From the NCBI GenBank assembly GCA_038049695.1, contig CP142456.1, positions 72,253,922 to 72,317,921 of the forward strand: a stretch of 64,000 nucleotides of DNA, in the 5' to 3' direction. This document shows, one piece after another, positions 1-14,018 of this stretch (within the stretch, counting starts at the first letter, position 1; each line of letters begins with the position of its first letter). The notes beneath the pieces were generated by a model. The model searched no databases and was not told the DNA's origin. It saw only the letters and a list, made by a program, of their open reading frames with translations. The DNA comes from Cinnamomum chago. Its lineage: Eukaryota; Streptophyta; Magnoliopsida; Laurales; Lauraceae. The translations under genes and the position numbers were made by a program.

Positions 1-3000
1 GCATCCCTTCTTGTTGCTTCTTCATTCCTCTGCATTTATTATATCTCAAGTAGCCTCTTTCTCCCAAGCTAAACAGGGAATGCATTGTGCTAGTGTGATT
101 TTGGCTTTTGATTGTGCATTTGCTTTGTTGTGTTTGGTCCACGCTTTGGGCCTTTTGCTTTCAGTATATCTCTCTTTTAGTTTACAGCATTTTATATATC
201 AATATATATTACCAGTGCAGTTACCACCTAAAAAAAAACATTATAATATTTCAAGTCTAGTAACCTTTTTATAAAATGTCTCTTTAGTCAAAAGTAGCAC
301 TTCACATTGAATAGAACTCCACTAGCTTGTCAATAAAACATAACAATCAATAACTAAATGACAAAGTCAACATAAACTCCCTCACTCACCATAAGATGAC
401 AATAGCCTTCCCTTTGAATGGCTAAAATTTACTTGGTCAGCCTTAAGATTTAAGCTTTCTCCTGGAATAGCACTTCAAGAGTTACTTCCACAGCAAAAAG
501 GCATTGAAATGAGTCATTTAATTGTCCTTCTTATTGTTCCAATGATATTTAAGAATTTGTAATTTAAAAAAAGTACAAAAAAATACTGAAATGGCACTAG
601 CATTCAAATTTGGAACAGAGCACCTACATATATTTCTTGTTTGAAAGAACCTTACCCTTAAATGTGGTTGCTGATTAAACAATAAAAAGGAAAGTCCCTC
701 AGCTGTTGCTCAGCTGGTCAAGAACATGAGTGTGTGAGTAGAGAGCATGAATCCCCAAGCACCCAAGAAAAATCCAAAACCAAAAAGGGGGAATTAGCTC
801 AAAGAATAAAGAATATCTAGTCAGTAGAATCATGTGCACTCTTTTAGAAGAACCTTACACTTAAATGTTTACTTAGAAAGAAAAAAAAAGGAATTATGTG
901 CAAATATAAAAAAGAATATCTGGTTAGAGTAGAATTACAGGCACTCTGGTTAAATTGTAGACTACGGAGGTACAAAGATAGGCCCCTGGGCCAGATTGTT
1001 TGGGAAGACACCGAGGAGGACATATGCATTAGATAAATAAATGCATATATAAAAGATTGCAAGCTTCTTGAAAATTCAAAGTATAAAAACACTTCATGCA
1101 ACTCACTCAAACAAAATGCTAACGATATTCACTAATACATTAGACGATTCAAAAACACTTTCATGTAACTCACCCAAATACAATGCTATCGACATAAACT
1201 AGTAAATTAGCCTATTATCATTTATAGTATGAATTATATGATACACTTTCTATGCACAACTCTGAACTGTTTGTCAGTTGTGTTCTGTAGATAGAAACCT
1301 ACTACACAAGACACATTACCTCCATGGAGGTCTCTCTTGACAGAAAAACCAAGGTTTTCGTGGAGTATAAAATATTGAACCTTACAAAACAGAGCCATCA
1401 GAAAGATCCTCGTTGTTGTGTTTCTCATGATGTCTCTCCGTATTCACGCCATGTGTCTGGGCATTATAGGCTCATAGCTCCAAGGTGAAGTTTCTCCGAT
1501 AATTATCAGGATTTTGACAGAGAGAGCGCTGTTCTTTAAGAATTAATCAAGCCTTGATCTTGAGCTAATTGGCTTTGTTGCACCAGATTAAAATGATGCA
1601 TATCAACTATATAGTAAGTGGAGATTAGTCAACTACTTACAATGCTTATAATAGTCTTGTCAGCTGACCAGCTTCAGGAGCTGAACTGTAGTAACTAAAT
1701 ACGAATCTTGTGTAGAGTATGTAACAGAGTTCTGGTAGACAAATGTTGCCAAGCCTGAAATTTGAAATGCTTCTGGAATATCTATTACATATCAAGGATT
1801 AAGTGATTGATTGGTTTCGAAGTGTAATTTTACTGGTTTTAATGGGGTTGGATTTACCATATGAATTATGATGCTTCAATCTTCTATATGTCCAAGCAAT
1901 CGGGGTAAGACGCCACTCTGGTGATATTCTTATTGCATCTGATTCTTGAAAATTCATGCTCTGTTGCCTTAACAGTTGAATAAATAGCAACGAGATAGGG
2001 CTCTATGAAGTAAAGAAATCTGAGATGACTAGCTGTCAGCTATTTCATATTGATTGTTTGCTATCTTTAAGTAGATACATCTTTTATTTAGAGAAATTGG
2101 AAGTTCACCCGATGTTGGTACACTGCTTTAGCTGCAATTCAAAGCCACACGCTAGATTGAAGCAGGCAGTGAGGATCTCCTTGGCAAGATTGTGGATGGG
2201 ATTTGTAGGCGAAAGATCGGTGTTGCTCTCCTGGGTGGAGGGGGACAGTGGATGGAGAGGGTTATGTCTAGATAGTAAGCCCCCAAAATCTCAGATTCGT
2301 CCGAATGGGCTTCGATGATCAAGCAATCCCCTTGCAAATTCACTGCTCTCAATGCATATAGGTGCTGACTATAGTTTGACACACATCAGTTTTACATTCA
2401 CAATAGGACTTAGGCAACCTCTTTTTTTTTTCTTTTCCAACGGTTGATTTTGGAGTCACAGAATCTTGCACCGAAACAAAATTCAGTTAGCTCCGTGTAT
2501 ATAGAGTTTTCATTTCTCCATACATGATTTAGTGGTGCCCCACAAATCAATGCAGTCAGTTCTAAAGTATGACGAGCATCCTTCAGAATTTAGAGCGGCA
2601 AAACCCACCCATCCAACCCAAGCCAAAATTTCCATATCTTTGATTCCTTCCATCAATTCATTTATCTTTTACAGGAACTCTTAATGACCTATGCGTTTCC
2701 ATGTTTTTTAGGGCAGTCGGCTCTGCCTTGGAGCAGATGAAGGACCCGATTAATAAATAGGTTTACTATCCAACCCACCAACCGTGATTGATTGCACTGC
2801 TCCCTGGCAACCCAACCTGGCCTGTTAATTAAGAGTTCAGATTGACATTATAACATATGGGTCATGTTCGGGTTGGGCTGTGAATATGCATTTTTACCTA
2901 TAGCAGTAATCTACTAAACCTGAACCCCACCCACTACAGTAATTGCCAACCCTAGCCAGGTTCTGGATCTTTCAACAACCCCATACAAAAACTGTGCCTT

Positions 3001-5798
3001 TGTACTAAAAAATCTTCTACCGAAGAGTGTGAAGAAATAATGATGGTTAGAGAGAAACCCCATCATGTGGATTGTGGAATACCAGGATTTGAACTCTAAT
3101 ATGAATTCTTTTTTTTTTTCCTTTCCTTTTATCGTCATGGTTTATGGGAAACACACTACACTGTCCATCTTAAAAGAAAGCTCATTCCGTGCCAAATGAA
3201 AGTTGTTACATTATATGGACGTATCATTTTGAAAAATTCATGGTAATATCAAGCATCATCGATCGGCCAAGTTGGCAGAAAAGCTAAAAAGAGACTCTCA
3301 AACCCAATCCCAAAGTAGTCCTGCATGAGACCAGCTCGAACACATTCCGCACAACTCACATCATGCAACTTCAATGTGCCAGCCACAACGGGGCATCACT
3401 GGTCAATATGAAATGCCCCAAAGTATTATCTTTTCAACTGAATATTAATCAACCTCCACATGTTGGGTGCTATTTTCATTAAAGGAAGGAAGAGGGAGGG
3501 GAATCAGTTCCACCTGTTCACCATAAACTGCCCTGCCATTCATTATGTATTCTCTCTTTCACCGGTAGATCAGGCATTGTACTAAAAAAATTGACCCCAC
3601 CACTGCTATTCTTTCCCCTGATGCTAACGGATTCTACAAAATGACCTGATAAATCTTCCATTCTTGGGTTTTTAACGTCTTCTTCCCATATGGGAAAACA
3701 AAAGAAACACAAATGCAATGAAAACATCTTCCCACATGCTTACCAAAAAGTTGAGAGCCAAATAAGGAACTCCTGCTACCATTGCTCAAAGCAATGATAC
3801 GCTGATATAACAAATAAAAAGAAGAGGAGACAGGTCTATAATCATATTCCTTTTGAAACATCACAAGTCAGAACATAGATATTCTGGTTCTGGAATACAC
3901 AAATGCCCGTACTCGCAAGTCAAAGGTTAGCTGATATGGCATCCAGCAGACTAGCAACAAAAAGGCCCGACTTCGCTCGCATATCAATCAACAGCCCAAC
4001 AAAGAAGCCTCTCCAAGTTTTCTTCTGCCAAGATAATCAGGCAAAGAATCTGTGATTCTCGGTTTGTCCTTCACTGTGATTGTTTGTTCCTAACTAAAGA
4101 TAGAATATATTCATTACCAATCCAAAAATTTGAAAAAAAAAAAAATAGAACAGATTCATTACGTTAAGTTCGTGATTAGCTTCTTCCCAAACGAGACTTA
4201 AAAAATGAAAAGTGACTGCAAATTGTACTTCGTTAATGACATGACACTTTGAAAAACTTTTGATAAGCTTAAGCAAGAAGCCTTTCCTTCCTGCTAATCA
4301 TGCAACATCCTGCAAAACTCAAATCTCACAGCAAACAAACACCAGATGAAATCTACACGTTTGGGGGATTCATTCGGTCAAGAGAAATCATCCTATCCTT
4401 ACTTTCGTACCATAGTGCACTTCGCTAACCACCTGCCTTAAGTGGAAACCATCTTTGCCAGATTCAACCCATTAATATCACATGCCTCTCTATGTATGAG
4501 GCTAAATTTCACATCAGTTGGAGTGATGAATACAATGCATTCACATCTAGAATACATATATTAATGTTTTGTTTCATGCACAATAAACCAACAGTGTTTG
4601 TAACTCTAGTTGGAACGAAGATTGGGATGCATGGGAACGTGCACTGAGCGAGTTGGGTTAAAAAATAAAAAAAAGAGTGAGAACCACATGCGTCCAAACA
4701 GGTGGTATGATACAGATATCAGGATATGATCCATTCTCTTCAGCCAAAATCAAGCCAGAACACAGGAAAAGGTTGTGTGTACTAGTCTAAAATCTTGCAA
4801 GATCTTAGTGGGTAGTGGAAGTCTTGCGTGATTTTCTGAATCTTACACCAAAATGAAGCCTCAAATGCTTTGCATTTTTCCTCCCAAAAATAAAAAAAAT
4901 GCTCTGCATTTATTAGCTGTTTCAGATTTTCTTTCCTTCAAATAAAAAATGAAGCCTACCTGAATGTGAGTCTCTGCCCGAGATTTAGCATTAATGTTCT
5001 CAAAAAAGCATGAATTACACTACACATTCACAAGCATTTTAGAGGAAAATTGCACACAAAAATAGTAATCATTGAATGTTTCAGAGATATGGAATTTTTG
5101 GAAAAAAAAAAAAGAGTAAACAGTTATCTTTCTTCTTCGGGTTTTCTTTTGTCACTACCTTCTATACTAATAGGGCATTTAAAATAGGTATAAGATGTAT
5201 ACAACCCCAATTCTTAATTCTGGATAACATGGGCACATCAGGCACTTGCACCCAGGACATGTAAGGCAGAAAAATAATAAAGAAAAAGGAAAGTGAAACA
5301 CAGAAAACCCGAATTTTACTGCATGTATTCCAATTCAAGCCTTGCCAAGAGAAAATTGAGATTGTGTTACCTTCTAAAAGTTGAGAACCAAACATATAAT
5401 CTTCATTGGCAGCATCATTATTCACGCAAAGATTTTTCATCTGTCATCTTAATTAACATGGAAACACCATAACCCACAAAAACCAAACAAAATGCTATGG
5501 AAGCAAGATTCAGTTATAAGCTGATATGCATGAAACAATTTGGTGGATCCATGTATGGCTCAAGTCTAACATAATAAAACCATGTACCAAATTACCTACC
5601 TCAACCCTTTTCCTCTAAGAACATTGACATGGAGGTGGGTATGATCTCAACAAAGCTGTTAAATAGCAGAAAAAGTTTACCCTCAAAAGCATTTAGATCA
5701 ATTCGGACAGCATAACTGCAATTTAGAGAAGAAGAGTTAAAGAGGCCTACCTCTTTAGCTTCAAAGTTTAACCATGTATATCATCTACATTTTAGCCA
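1..5798. other. Gene-poor AT-rich region, 3' flank of the LUC7-like gene
   Basis: No open frame here resembles a known protein. The short frames are in AT-rich sequence with poly-A and poly-T tracts. The part next to 5798 must include the 3'UTR of the LUC7-like gene, but I could not fix its end. Two minus-strand stretches, near 3750 and 5375, share a short match (AAAGTTGAGA followed by GCCAAA or ACCAAA). The second is followed by a good splice donor on the minus strand, so an alternative 3' exon is possible but unproven. Confidence 0.5.
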
Positions 5799-8700
5799 TT
5801 AATACTGCCGGACTGGGCTTCTTGATGACCTGTAACCATGCCTAGCAGGAGAACGAGATCTGCTCCGCTCCCAAGCCCTGTCCCGTGGCATGTCCACATT
5901 CCTGCTTCGGTCTCGAAACCTGTCCCTCCCACTGTCCCTCCCATTCCTATAGTTGTACTTCCAATCCATTCTCCCTCCATCTCTGCTCCCTCTGCCACTC
6001 CGTTCTCGGGACCTCTCTCTTTCCGAGTCTCGATCACGATGCCGGTCACGCTCCCGTTCCCTCTCAGGATACCTTTCTCTCTCTCCATCATTCCCTCTAG
6101 ATCTACCCTCACTTTCCTTTTCCCTTTGTTTTCTTCTTTCTTCAGCTTCCTTCTCCTTTGCTAGTCTCTCCTCTTCTCTTGCTTTCTCCTTGGCTGCCTG
6201 TGAGGTAGAAGTGAATGTTATATAACCACAAAAACAGGCCAAGGCACAAACGGAATGATGAATTGCTATTTACCTTAAACTCACTGATAAAATCCCGTAC
6301 CATGCCGTACCCAATATGCTGCTTCCCTGTTACGTGAGACTGTGTCCTCTCAGCAGCATCATTTGCGACTAAGAATGAGCCACAAATCTCACATAATGCC
6401 ATCTTCTTCTCCTGTGGAAGCATCAATGCCTTATCATTGGGTGCTTGTTGGCCTTGAGTCAATGCCGTCTTCTCTGTGTTCAACATCTCCACCTGAAAGT
6501 ATTCATAATTAGAACTCTAATGCAGACTACATGAACAATAAAATAGTATATATTGCAAGACAACAGGCATCCTTGTCAAACCTTCCTCATGAGTGCCTCT
6601 GCCTCGTCCACCTTGCCAGCTTCACCAAGAGTCTCAACTTGCTCCAGTAGTTTTTTAATCTTCTCTTCCAGCACCAACAGCTGTTCGGATTTCTCAGTTG
6701 TGACGGGAGCAGTAGGTGTAACATCCTCCTGAGCCAAACGCTCTCGACCGCGCCTTACTCTTCGGTCCAAATCATGCACCTGCAATAAATCATAATTAAA
6801 GGAATATTAATCTGTGAGAACTAAACTATCAGCAATAACAATATTAAGTAAAGCCACAAAGAAGTAACCTACCAACTTCTCACAGAATTGAGCAAGTTCT
6901 GCTTCAAACTTAGGCACATACGCATCGTGTCTGGGAGACTTCTCAAAACTGAAGTAGGAGGAGAGAAAAATATGTCACATATAATAGCAACTATATAACA
7001 ACAGCAGCAGCAACAACAATGAAACCACAAAGACAAGTACACAGCGCATATTACCTGCAGAAGTACACCAAACACAAAACATCCCCTAAGACAAATCCAT
7101 AGGATACCATTTTCCATGTCTGAGACTTCACAGTTGAGAGATGGCCAAAAATTGTAATTTGTATCACATTTGACATCTAAGTTTTCCATGTTCATGATCA
7201 GGGGCGAAGGGAGAATCGAGTGGGGGCAACTTTGGATGATCGTTGGAAGTCATGGGAGTAGTTTCAAGAATTTTATGGTCCCTTACAATTTTGCCCCCAC
7301 TCCTCTATTTTTTCTTCTACAACAATGAGAGAATTTAAAAATGGATTAAGGATAATTTTGTCTTTCACTTGGTTGCAAAAGAGTAAGTAAATCATTCTCC
7401 AAAATTTAAAAGGAGAGGTTGCAACTGGCAATCAATCAACTAAATCTTTTCCTCCCTCTTCTCTCTCCCAAACATTTTTCCTTCACGGCAATTTTGGAGA
7501 AGTCTTTCATTGCAAATAGATTTGGCTATCTCGGCTTCTTCTTTGGATTGAATTTTAAACCCTTATCCCCAATTGAATCACAAAGAAACCTATGGTTAAA
7601 GGACCACTAAATTGTGTGGCAATTAAATCAAGGGCTAGCGAGATCATCTCAATAGAAATCCAAGCCGTTAAAAATTCAGCCGCTTTCATTAGTTTGGTCG
7701 TCCCCAAAATTTACTCAAATAGGATTTGGTCCCACCTTATTGAGCATATGATTAAAAATCTTATGCACTCAATCTTATGGTGGGGCTAACTCTTATTGGA
7801 GGAAAATTTGGAGAAACCACTTAAAGGGGACAGTGTTCATTATGAGTAGCATGAATATTACACCTTGATTATTTATCTTTTTATAACATTAGAAAATGGC
7901 TATTAATGGTATGCTCCCAATCATCTATACTATTTCAAGCAACGTGGCCCATCAAAAGATTACAAGTAATCAATCAATGGATTTTCAATCACTCACATCT
8001 ATAACAGGCATTGTAGCACATTAAACGATCATAACTAACCAATCATTTTATTAATTAATTATGGACCTATTTACAAGTTATCAACCTGACACGGGCCCTA
8101 CTTTAATTCGAGGGAGATACAATTCTTAGTCCTAAATGAGTAAATGATTATTTTGACCAGTTTGGATTCATTATGGTGAGCCATATACTTTTGTGTTTTA
8201 ACTATAAAGTTTTTGAGGAAATATGTCTTTTAAAGCATTTAGGTATTCTAGAATAGGATCTTATTTCTTTGGATATCATTAAAAAACTATGAAAAAAATA
8301 AATAAATATACTTTAAAATGATATTAAAAATTTATAAAATAAAAATATTATCTATCCTCTCTAAAAAAAATTTTACTCTGCACTTGTTAGTCAACTATTG
8401 TTTGCCCTACTGGAAGAAAATCCTAGCTCCACCACTGTTCATGATTCATCCATCACAAAGGTTAACAATGCAGATCTAGATTAATCCAAAAATACTTTTT
8501 AACATTTTTCCTCATTTTCCTATTATTTTTATTTTTATTATTATTATTATTATTATTTTGAATGATACTTTAACAATTTTCCTCATTCTCTATTATCTCC
8601 TAATTTGTCTCGATCGCCACTCTTTCCCTAGTGAATGATACAACACCTCATCTCAAACCAAATCCCATTATTATTATTATTATTATTATTATATTTTTTT

Positions 8701-11700
8701 TTGAATGATACTTTAACAATTTTCCTCATTCTCTATTATCTCCTAATTTGTCTCGATCACCACTCTTTCCCTAGTGAATGATACAACACCTCATCTCAAA
8801 CCAAATCCCATGAATCTTTTTTCCATATACCAGATCACGATCCAAGTCCCATGACTAGATCACCAGTCCATATGTGTGGTATCTGATGTTAAAAAGTTAG
8901 AATTTCACATATTTTCCCTAAGAGTAACTAATATCATCATTTAGTATTGCTTTTTTCCATAGCCAATACCATCATTACCACTTAACCAGACAACTCCTTG
9001 AAGCCTAATGTCCATTTCAAAAGAAGCGTATTTCAGACAACAATGGATGATGTCAGAACTAGACTGGAGCTTCCATGATATACAATCGCAAAAAATAAAA
9101 ATAAAAGTTCTATGAAGTCTAAAGCCAATGTAGGATAATTGCAGCTTAACTTTCTGTTTTCTAATATCTGCAATTACGAATGCAATCTCAATTAAGCAGT
9201 ACGCAAACTCCCAAGCTGGGTAAGAAGGGTTATCAGCTGATAAACAGTCGCTTATAGAATCTGTGAGACATACTTCAAGAACAAGTTGTAGTACTAAGAG
9301 ACTCTCATAAACCACACCTAGTTGGAGCCTGCTGATGTTGAGATAAAGGTTAGCTACGGGCTGTAGAGTCCACTAGAAGTGACTTGCAGGCAAAGGGCCA
9401 CAGATGCTGAAAAAAGAGAGAGAAAAAAAAAAAAGCTAATCATTCCCACATCTAAGGGTAGGGGCATGTGGCTGCCAGAGACTGATTGGAGTGTGGACTC
9501 ACTCGTGATAAATTGGTGAAAAAGAAAACACATACCAATGAGCAGCAGATGATGTAAAGTATGTAAGACCTAGAAAGATGAAGTTGGTGATAGGGGCCAC
9601 AAGGAATCTAAGGCTAGGCTAGATATAACCTATGGAAAACTTTATGTAAGGCAGATACAAAAGGAAGGGGAAAAGGATGTTTATCAGCTTGTCAAGATGA
9701 GAGAGGAAAAGTAAGGACCTTGTTAATAGGAGAATTGAGGGTGAAAATGGAAGGGCCATAGGGAAAGAAGATGAGATAGAGGATATATGGTAGATGCAGA
9801 TTAAAACTCTATATTACTTCATCATTACAATTTCAAAAGAAAAAAAGGATTAAAAACGTATTACATACAGAGCCTGAAATCAAGAAATTAAATTTCAATT
9901 TTGGTATCCAGCTCCATCAGCACCAGTATTGAGTCAACTGGACCGAGTTGCACATGAATCATTCAAGTGTACAACCGCAAATGCAACTGTGTGAGTACCT
10001 AAACTTATTGACTCAATTTTGACTGAGACTGATAGCATGCATGCAAGTGAAGTGGATCAAAGATCGGAACTAAATCAAAGGACAAAGCGACAGAACATCT
10101 AAAAAAAGGTAAAGGTAGCCAATAATGAGCTTCCAATTTGGTTGTTCAACTCTTAGCATCACAAAAATGAGTCAACCAGACAAAAATTTGATTGCATGCA
10201 ATAGAATCAATGGTGAACCATCATGAGCAATGAGTTCTAATGGTTGAATAAGTTTACCTGGCTTACAAATAGTTCAACAAGATTTAAACATCAAGAAATA
10301 CGATTCAAAATTTGTGTGCACGCACGTGGGGGTTTGGGGGGTTGGATAGACGATATCCACAACTGTACGAACAGTAGATAACAAACTTCCAATCATATGA
10401 TGGACTTTGAGAAAGAGTGACAAAAGTAACATCTAAAACAAGCATCTAAAATTTCTAAGAACTAATTTGGTTTTATGCCAAATAGATTCACAATAAAAAC
10501 CTCTCCTATGAAGCCAACTAGTGGAAAAAGTTTGCTGAGACAAAATGTGTGCAGGCGCGTGTTGCATAAGGTTGGGAACCAACCTAAAACTATTGTCACA
10601 TCTACAAATGTGAAAAATGATACCGCCAAAGATAGACTAGAACGGCGAAACAAAATTCATGCAGCTAACCCCACATAGTTGGGACAAGGCCTTGATGGTG
10701 GTGGTGGTTATCGTAGCGTGTGTGTGTGGTTTCTAAAATGTGGAGAATGCTTACGTTAGGATACCAATGTAGCACCAATAAGAAAAGGAATATTGATGTA
10801 GCTAATTTGCTAGACGTTCAGATATAGGTGCATTAAGAACATGTAGTTTGAGATTATACAATTTGCAGGCAAAAAAAAAACTGTATTTATAGATAGGATT
10901 GAGCACTCAGATGAAGTTGGATAACACTAATGATTGCTTTGACTTGAGCTCCTATTTATAGATAGGATTGATCGTTAGATTGGAAAAAAAAGACTTTTAA
11001 ATCATAACTTAAGGGCCATGAATCAAGGGGTTAGGATGATCAAACAGACAAGAAATCTCACACACAAGTGGGTCCCATCCAGATCTTTCGATCCCCCACC
11101 TTCCCCATGACTGGTAGGGCTCCACAGAGCAGTTCGCACAAAATTCAATGTGACACATCCGCACAATCCCATGGAACCAACCGTATAAATGCCCCCTTTT
11201 TAGGTATGTGGGACCTCCTATGATCAGTCCAACCCCCTCACACCAACCCCTTCAATGTCACACATCCTAGTTTTGACACCCATCCAAATGTTACTCTTAG
11301 GATTGAAATCCTAACAGAACAAAAATTGATGCCTTCTAAAATAGCTGAACTTGAGGGCCATAGATCAAGGGGCTAGGAAGATCTTACGGACTTGTAGGTA
11401 GGTTCCATCTGGATTTTTTTATTCCCTACCTCCGCTGTGATTGATGTGGCCCCAGGTGGGCCCAATAAGGCCACCCGCACAGACTGCCACAAGGGAGCAT
11501 GACCCAATATACATCATGACTTAAAAACTCAAACGAGGTTACAACAATGGGCACCTTCCAACTGTGTTGCAAGCTTGACAATGTTAAGGTCCTTAAGGAT
11601 GAGTGACAAAAATCCAAGATAAAGCTTTTTTGTGCATATTGTTTGTAACAATATAACAGTAATTCATTAGACAATAAACCAATTAAATGAAAGCAAGAAC

Positions 11701-14018
11701 TTTGAATAAAAAATGGTATAAAAATTAAAAGGATGAAACTAGAATATACGTAGTGCAAGTTTAGTGCATTTGAGCACAGACAGAAAGACTCAGTTGTGAT
11801 TCAGAAAAAAAAAAAAAAAAAAAAAGAAAGAAAAAGACAGAAAGGCTCAGTTAAAATTTAAAACTACTCATGCACAATGGGATAGATTATGACAAATGGA
11901 AGCTACTATAAAGCAAAACAAAGGACTTCTGGAACAAATAAGAATACAAATAAGAATATGATAAATGCAGGGCGGGTGAAGTTGAGACATGATGATGCTA
12001 GTGATGTACAACTATCAACTCCCACTTAGATTTAAGGGGCAGCTTCATAAAATAGCAGTGTTGGGCAATGAAGAAACAGTATGACCATATGCAGTTTTAT
12101 AAATCACTTCAGCTCATAAAAGTCGCAAATGATCTAAAACACTAGTTTGCATTGTCTTTGCAATAGTAACTATTCCAGCTGCCAAAAATTAACATCAAGG
12201 TATTGTCAATGCCTTAATAACATGACATTTGGTAGAATAAGCCAGCACGGAACTTCAAGGTCCAAGCAATTGAAGATAGAGACCAGGGATATTTCAATAG
12301 CCATATTGCACCTATGATCTCAATGCCTATAGCAAGAAACATTTCCATACCAATCTAAAGTCTAAAAATATTGTCAATAAAACTTATGAAATCATAATCA
12401 ATTGCTAGCATAGCATATGTCAGAATAGGTTGACTACCTAGAGAAGCTGCAAAGATGGATAGATCACCTTCTGAGTCTGACTAACTGAATCCATAAATGG
12501 GCCTTCATCATCCAAGGAACTCTTTCAATACATGTCCCCAATCTTCATAGCTTAATTGCTCATCAGTTAAAGCAGTCTTAAGCACATCAATCAAGAAGAT
12601 GGAAAATCCACATTCTTGAAATTGAAGCTCCCTCAGTAGTTGATAAAAACAGAAGCTATACACAATCATAAGCTGTGGGATTTAAATCCACAAGCTAAAT
12701 GCACCCTTGGCCACTCACTGAGTAAACGAAATATAGCTTTGTAAACCTTGGTATTCGTCATCAAATGAGCCAAACAAGAATATCCCTCACCATCTCAATT
12801 CTCAAGTTACCCATGATGACATTTTTAATCAAACTGATTATGGTATGATTTAAGTGTTGATGCTAGTCAGACCCATGAAATCCATGTGATACCTTGGAAG
12901 GGAGGTTTTACTAGTTGGGGAAATTTAACTAGTTCCCTTCCACAAGGATCTGATCGAAAAGCTTTAGATCAGTTACCTCAAAGGAAAAACCTGCAACAGC
13001 CAGAACTCCAAAGATCTTATTTAGCATAGCACGCCAGTAACTCATATTAAGTTCCCTCCTACACCACACATGTAAAGCAAGTAACTTACTTCCATAACCA
13101 TCTTAAAAGAAGAACAAATAACATAAAAGAACCCCATTGACTGTCATTACACAATCATGAATCACTACCTACCCCCCCAAAAAAAAAAAAAAAAACCTAA
13201 AAAAGAAATACCCAAGTAGTCAAAAGATATCAACATATAATGATGCCACATTCAGCAAGTTTAATTGCATTGGAGACAATTTTAACCATATGACATAATG
13301 TTTATACCCATTTTTAACTACTAGTTCCACATATTTGTAAGCCCCCAAAATATAAAAACTCCAAATTTTGAGCGAGTTCCCTGTGGCATGACATTCTAGC
13401 AACCATAGTCATCATGGAGCTTTATCTGAGTCAGCTTACTCAGTTCTGCTTTTCCAATTGCATTCTACTAGCAACAAAAGATCCAGACTATCTCAAATAA
13501 AGTGCATCAAAGAAGTACTAACATAAAGTGTTGATATAACTACCTCTCTTTCAACTTCTGGTCATGAATTCTAGAACACGGTCCTGAAACAATACGAAAA
13601 CATTAAAAAAAAAACCCATCAACTATACAAGTGATAGAAAAAATCGAGAAATTTCTTAAGGGAAAAATGACAGAGCTTACCTAGATCACTCCGAGTGTTC
13701 ACGAATAGATCATGCGGACAAAATCGCACCATATAATACGCGCAAACCTCGTCATCGTCCCATCTTATTTCTCTATATCCCTTCTTCTCCTCGTCCGTAA
13801 GATTACGAGCTACAATCATCCATGAAACAAAACCCAACCAATAAAATCAAATACAAACAAAACCCAAGTAATATAAACATAAGACCTAGATCACAGACAA
13901 TCTATTCAATCAATCCCCAAAACCCCAAATACAGAGAAGACCCAAAAAAAAAAAACAAGGGGAGATTAGAAATACCTGCGCCCATTAGCTCATCAAGTAA
14001 AGCTCTCTGAGCATCCAT
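5799..14018 (-). CDS. LUC7: LUC7-like U1 snRNP protein, seven exons
   Basis: LUC7 family proteins are U1 snRNP components that help choose 5' splice sites in the nucleus. Coding exons on the minus strand: 13976-14018, 13681-13809, 13544-13583, 6873-6948, 6582-6779, 6274-6492, 5799-6197. All junctions are GT-AG, the phases agree, and the sum is 1104 nt (367 residues plus stop), normal for plant LUC7A/B types. The protein starts MDAQRALLDELMGAARNL. It has a CCCH finger at about residues 37-64 (C37, C45, C60, H64), a coiled-coil stretch around 115-160, a second C2H2 finger at about 196-221 (C196, C199, H215, H221) and an RS/RD/RE-rich tail over the last 130 residues. The start is set by the conserved first residues. 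No residue looks lost, so the gene appears functional. The third intron is about 6.6 kb and loaded with transposons. Confidence 0.93.
7199..8437. mobile_element. Non-autonomous hAT DNA transposon in the LUC7 intron
   Basis: The ends are CAGGGGCGAAGGGAG on the left and CTAGCTCCACCACTG on the right, forming the CAGGGGYGGAGCTAG-like terminal inverted repeats of plant hAT elements. It is flanked by a perfect 8-bp target-site duplication, TTCATGAT, at 7191-7198 and 8438-8445; 8 bp is the hAT hallmark. The inside is about 1.2 kb, AT-rich, with no transposase frame. Orientation is unknown. Confidence 0.88.
8560..8810. repeat. Recent direct duplication of 108 bp with TTA-microsatellite spacer
   Basis: Copy 1 (8560-8667) and copy 2 (8703-8810) both start GAATGATACTTTAAC and end CAAATCCCA, and differ at about one base. 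Each copy is preceded by an (ATT/TTA)n run. The period is 143 bp, which suggests slippage or unequal exchange between the microsatellites. Confidence 0.9.
10640..10715 (+). repeat. SINE-like 3' end
   Basis: The stretch around CATGCAGCTAACCCCACATA followed by TTGGGACAAGGCCTTGATGG and a GGT-rich run resembles the 3' end of plant Au-type SINEs, which have a conserved GACCCCACxTAGTGGGAyAAGGCTT block and a short trinucleotide tail. No pol III box A/B head was made out, so this is probably a truncated copy. Confidence 0.35.
11000..11500. repeat. Diverged direct duplication
   Basis: The block near 11010-11165 (a phrase with CCATGAATCAAGGGG and then a TGGGTCCCATCC motif) recurs in diverged form near 11345-11500 (CATAGATCAAGGGGCTAGG, then GGTTCCATCTGGATTT). 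Both copies continue into a similar G/C-rich end. No coding potential is seen. Confidence 0.45.

Larger units (their letters stand above)
6949..13543 (-). other. Long third intron of the LUC7-like gene
   Basis: This 6.6-kb intron lies between the exon encoding the HDQKLKE segment and the one encoding FEKSPRHDAYVPKFEAEL. It carries a hAT element (7199-8437), a recent 108-bp duplication (8560-8810), a SINE-like tail near 10.7 kb and a diverged duplication near 11.0-11.5 kb. The rest is AT-rich with no coding potential. Confidence 0.85.

Noticed and set aside
5162-5440. Minus-strand frame ending in a good splice donor, possible extra gene or exon
   Set aside because: No recognisable homology and no matching downstream exon; mentioned only as a possible alternative 3' exon of the LUC7-like gene.
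5838-6225. Long plus-strand open frames rich in S, P and L
   Set aside because: They are reverse-strand shadows of the RS/RD-rich last exon of the LUC7-like gene.
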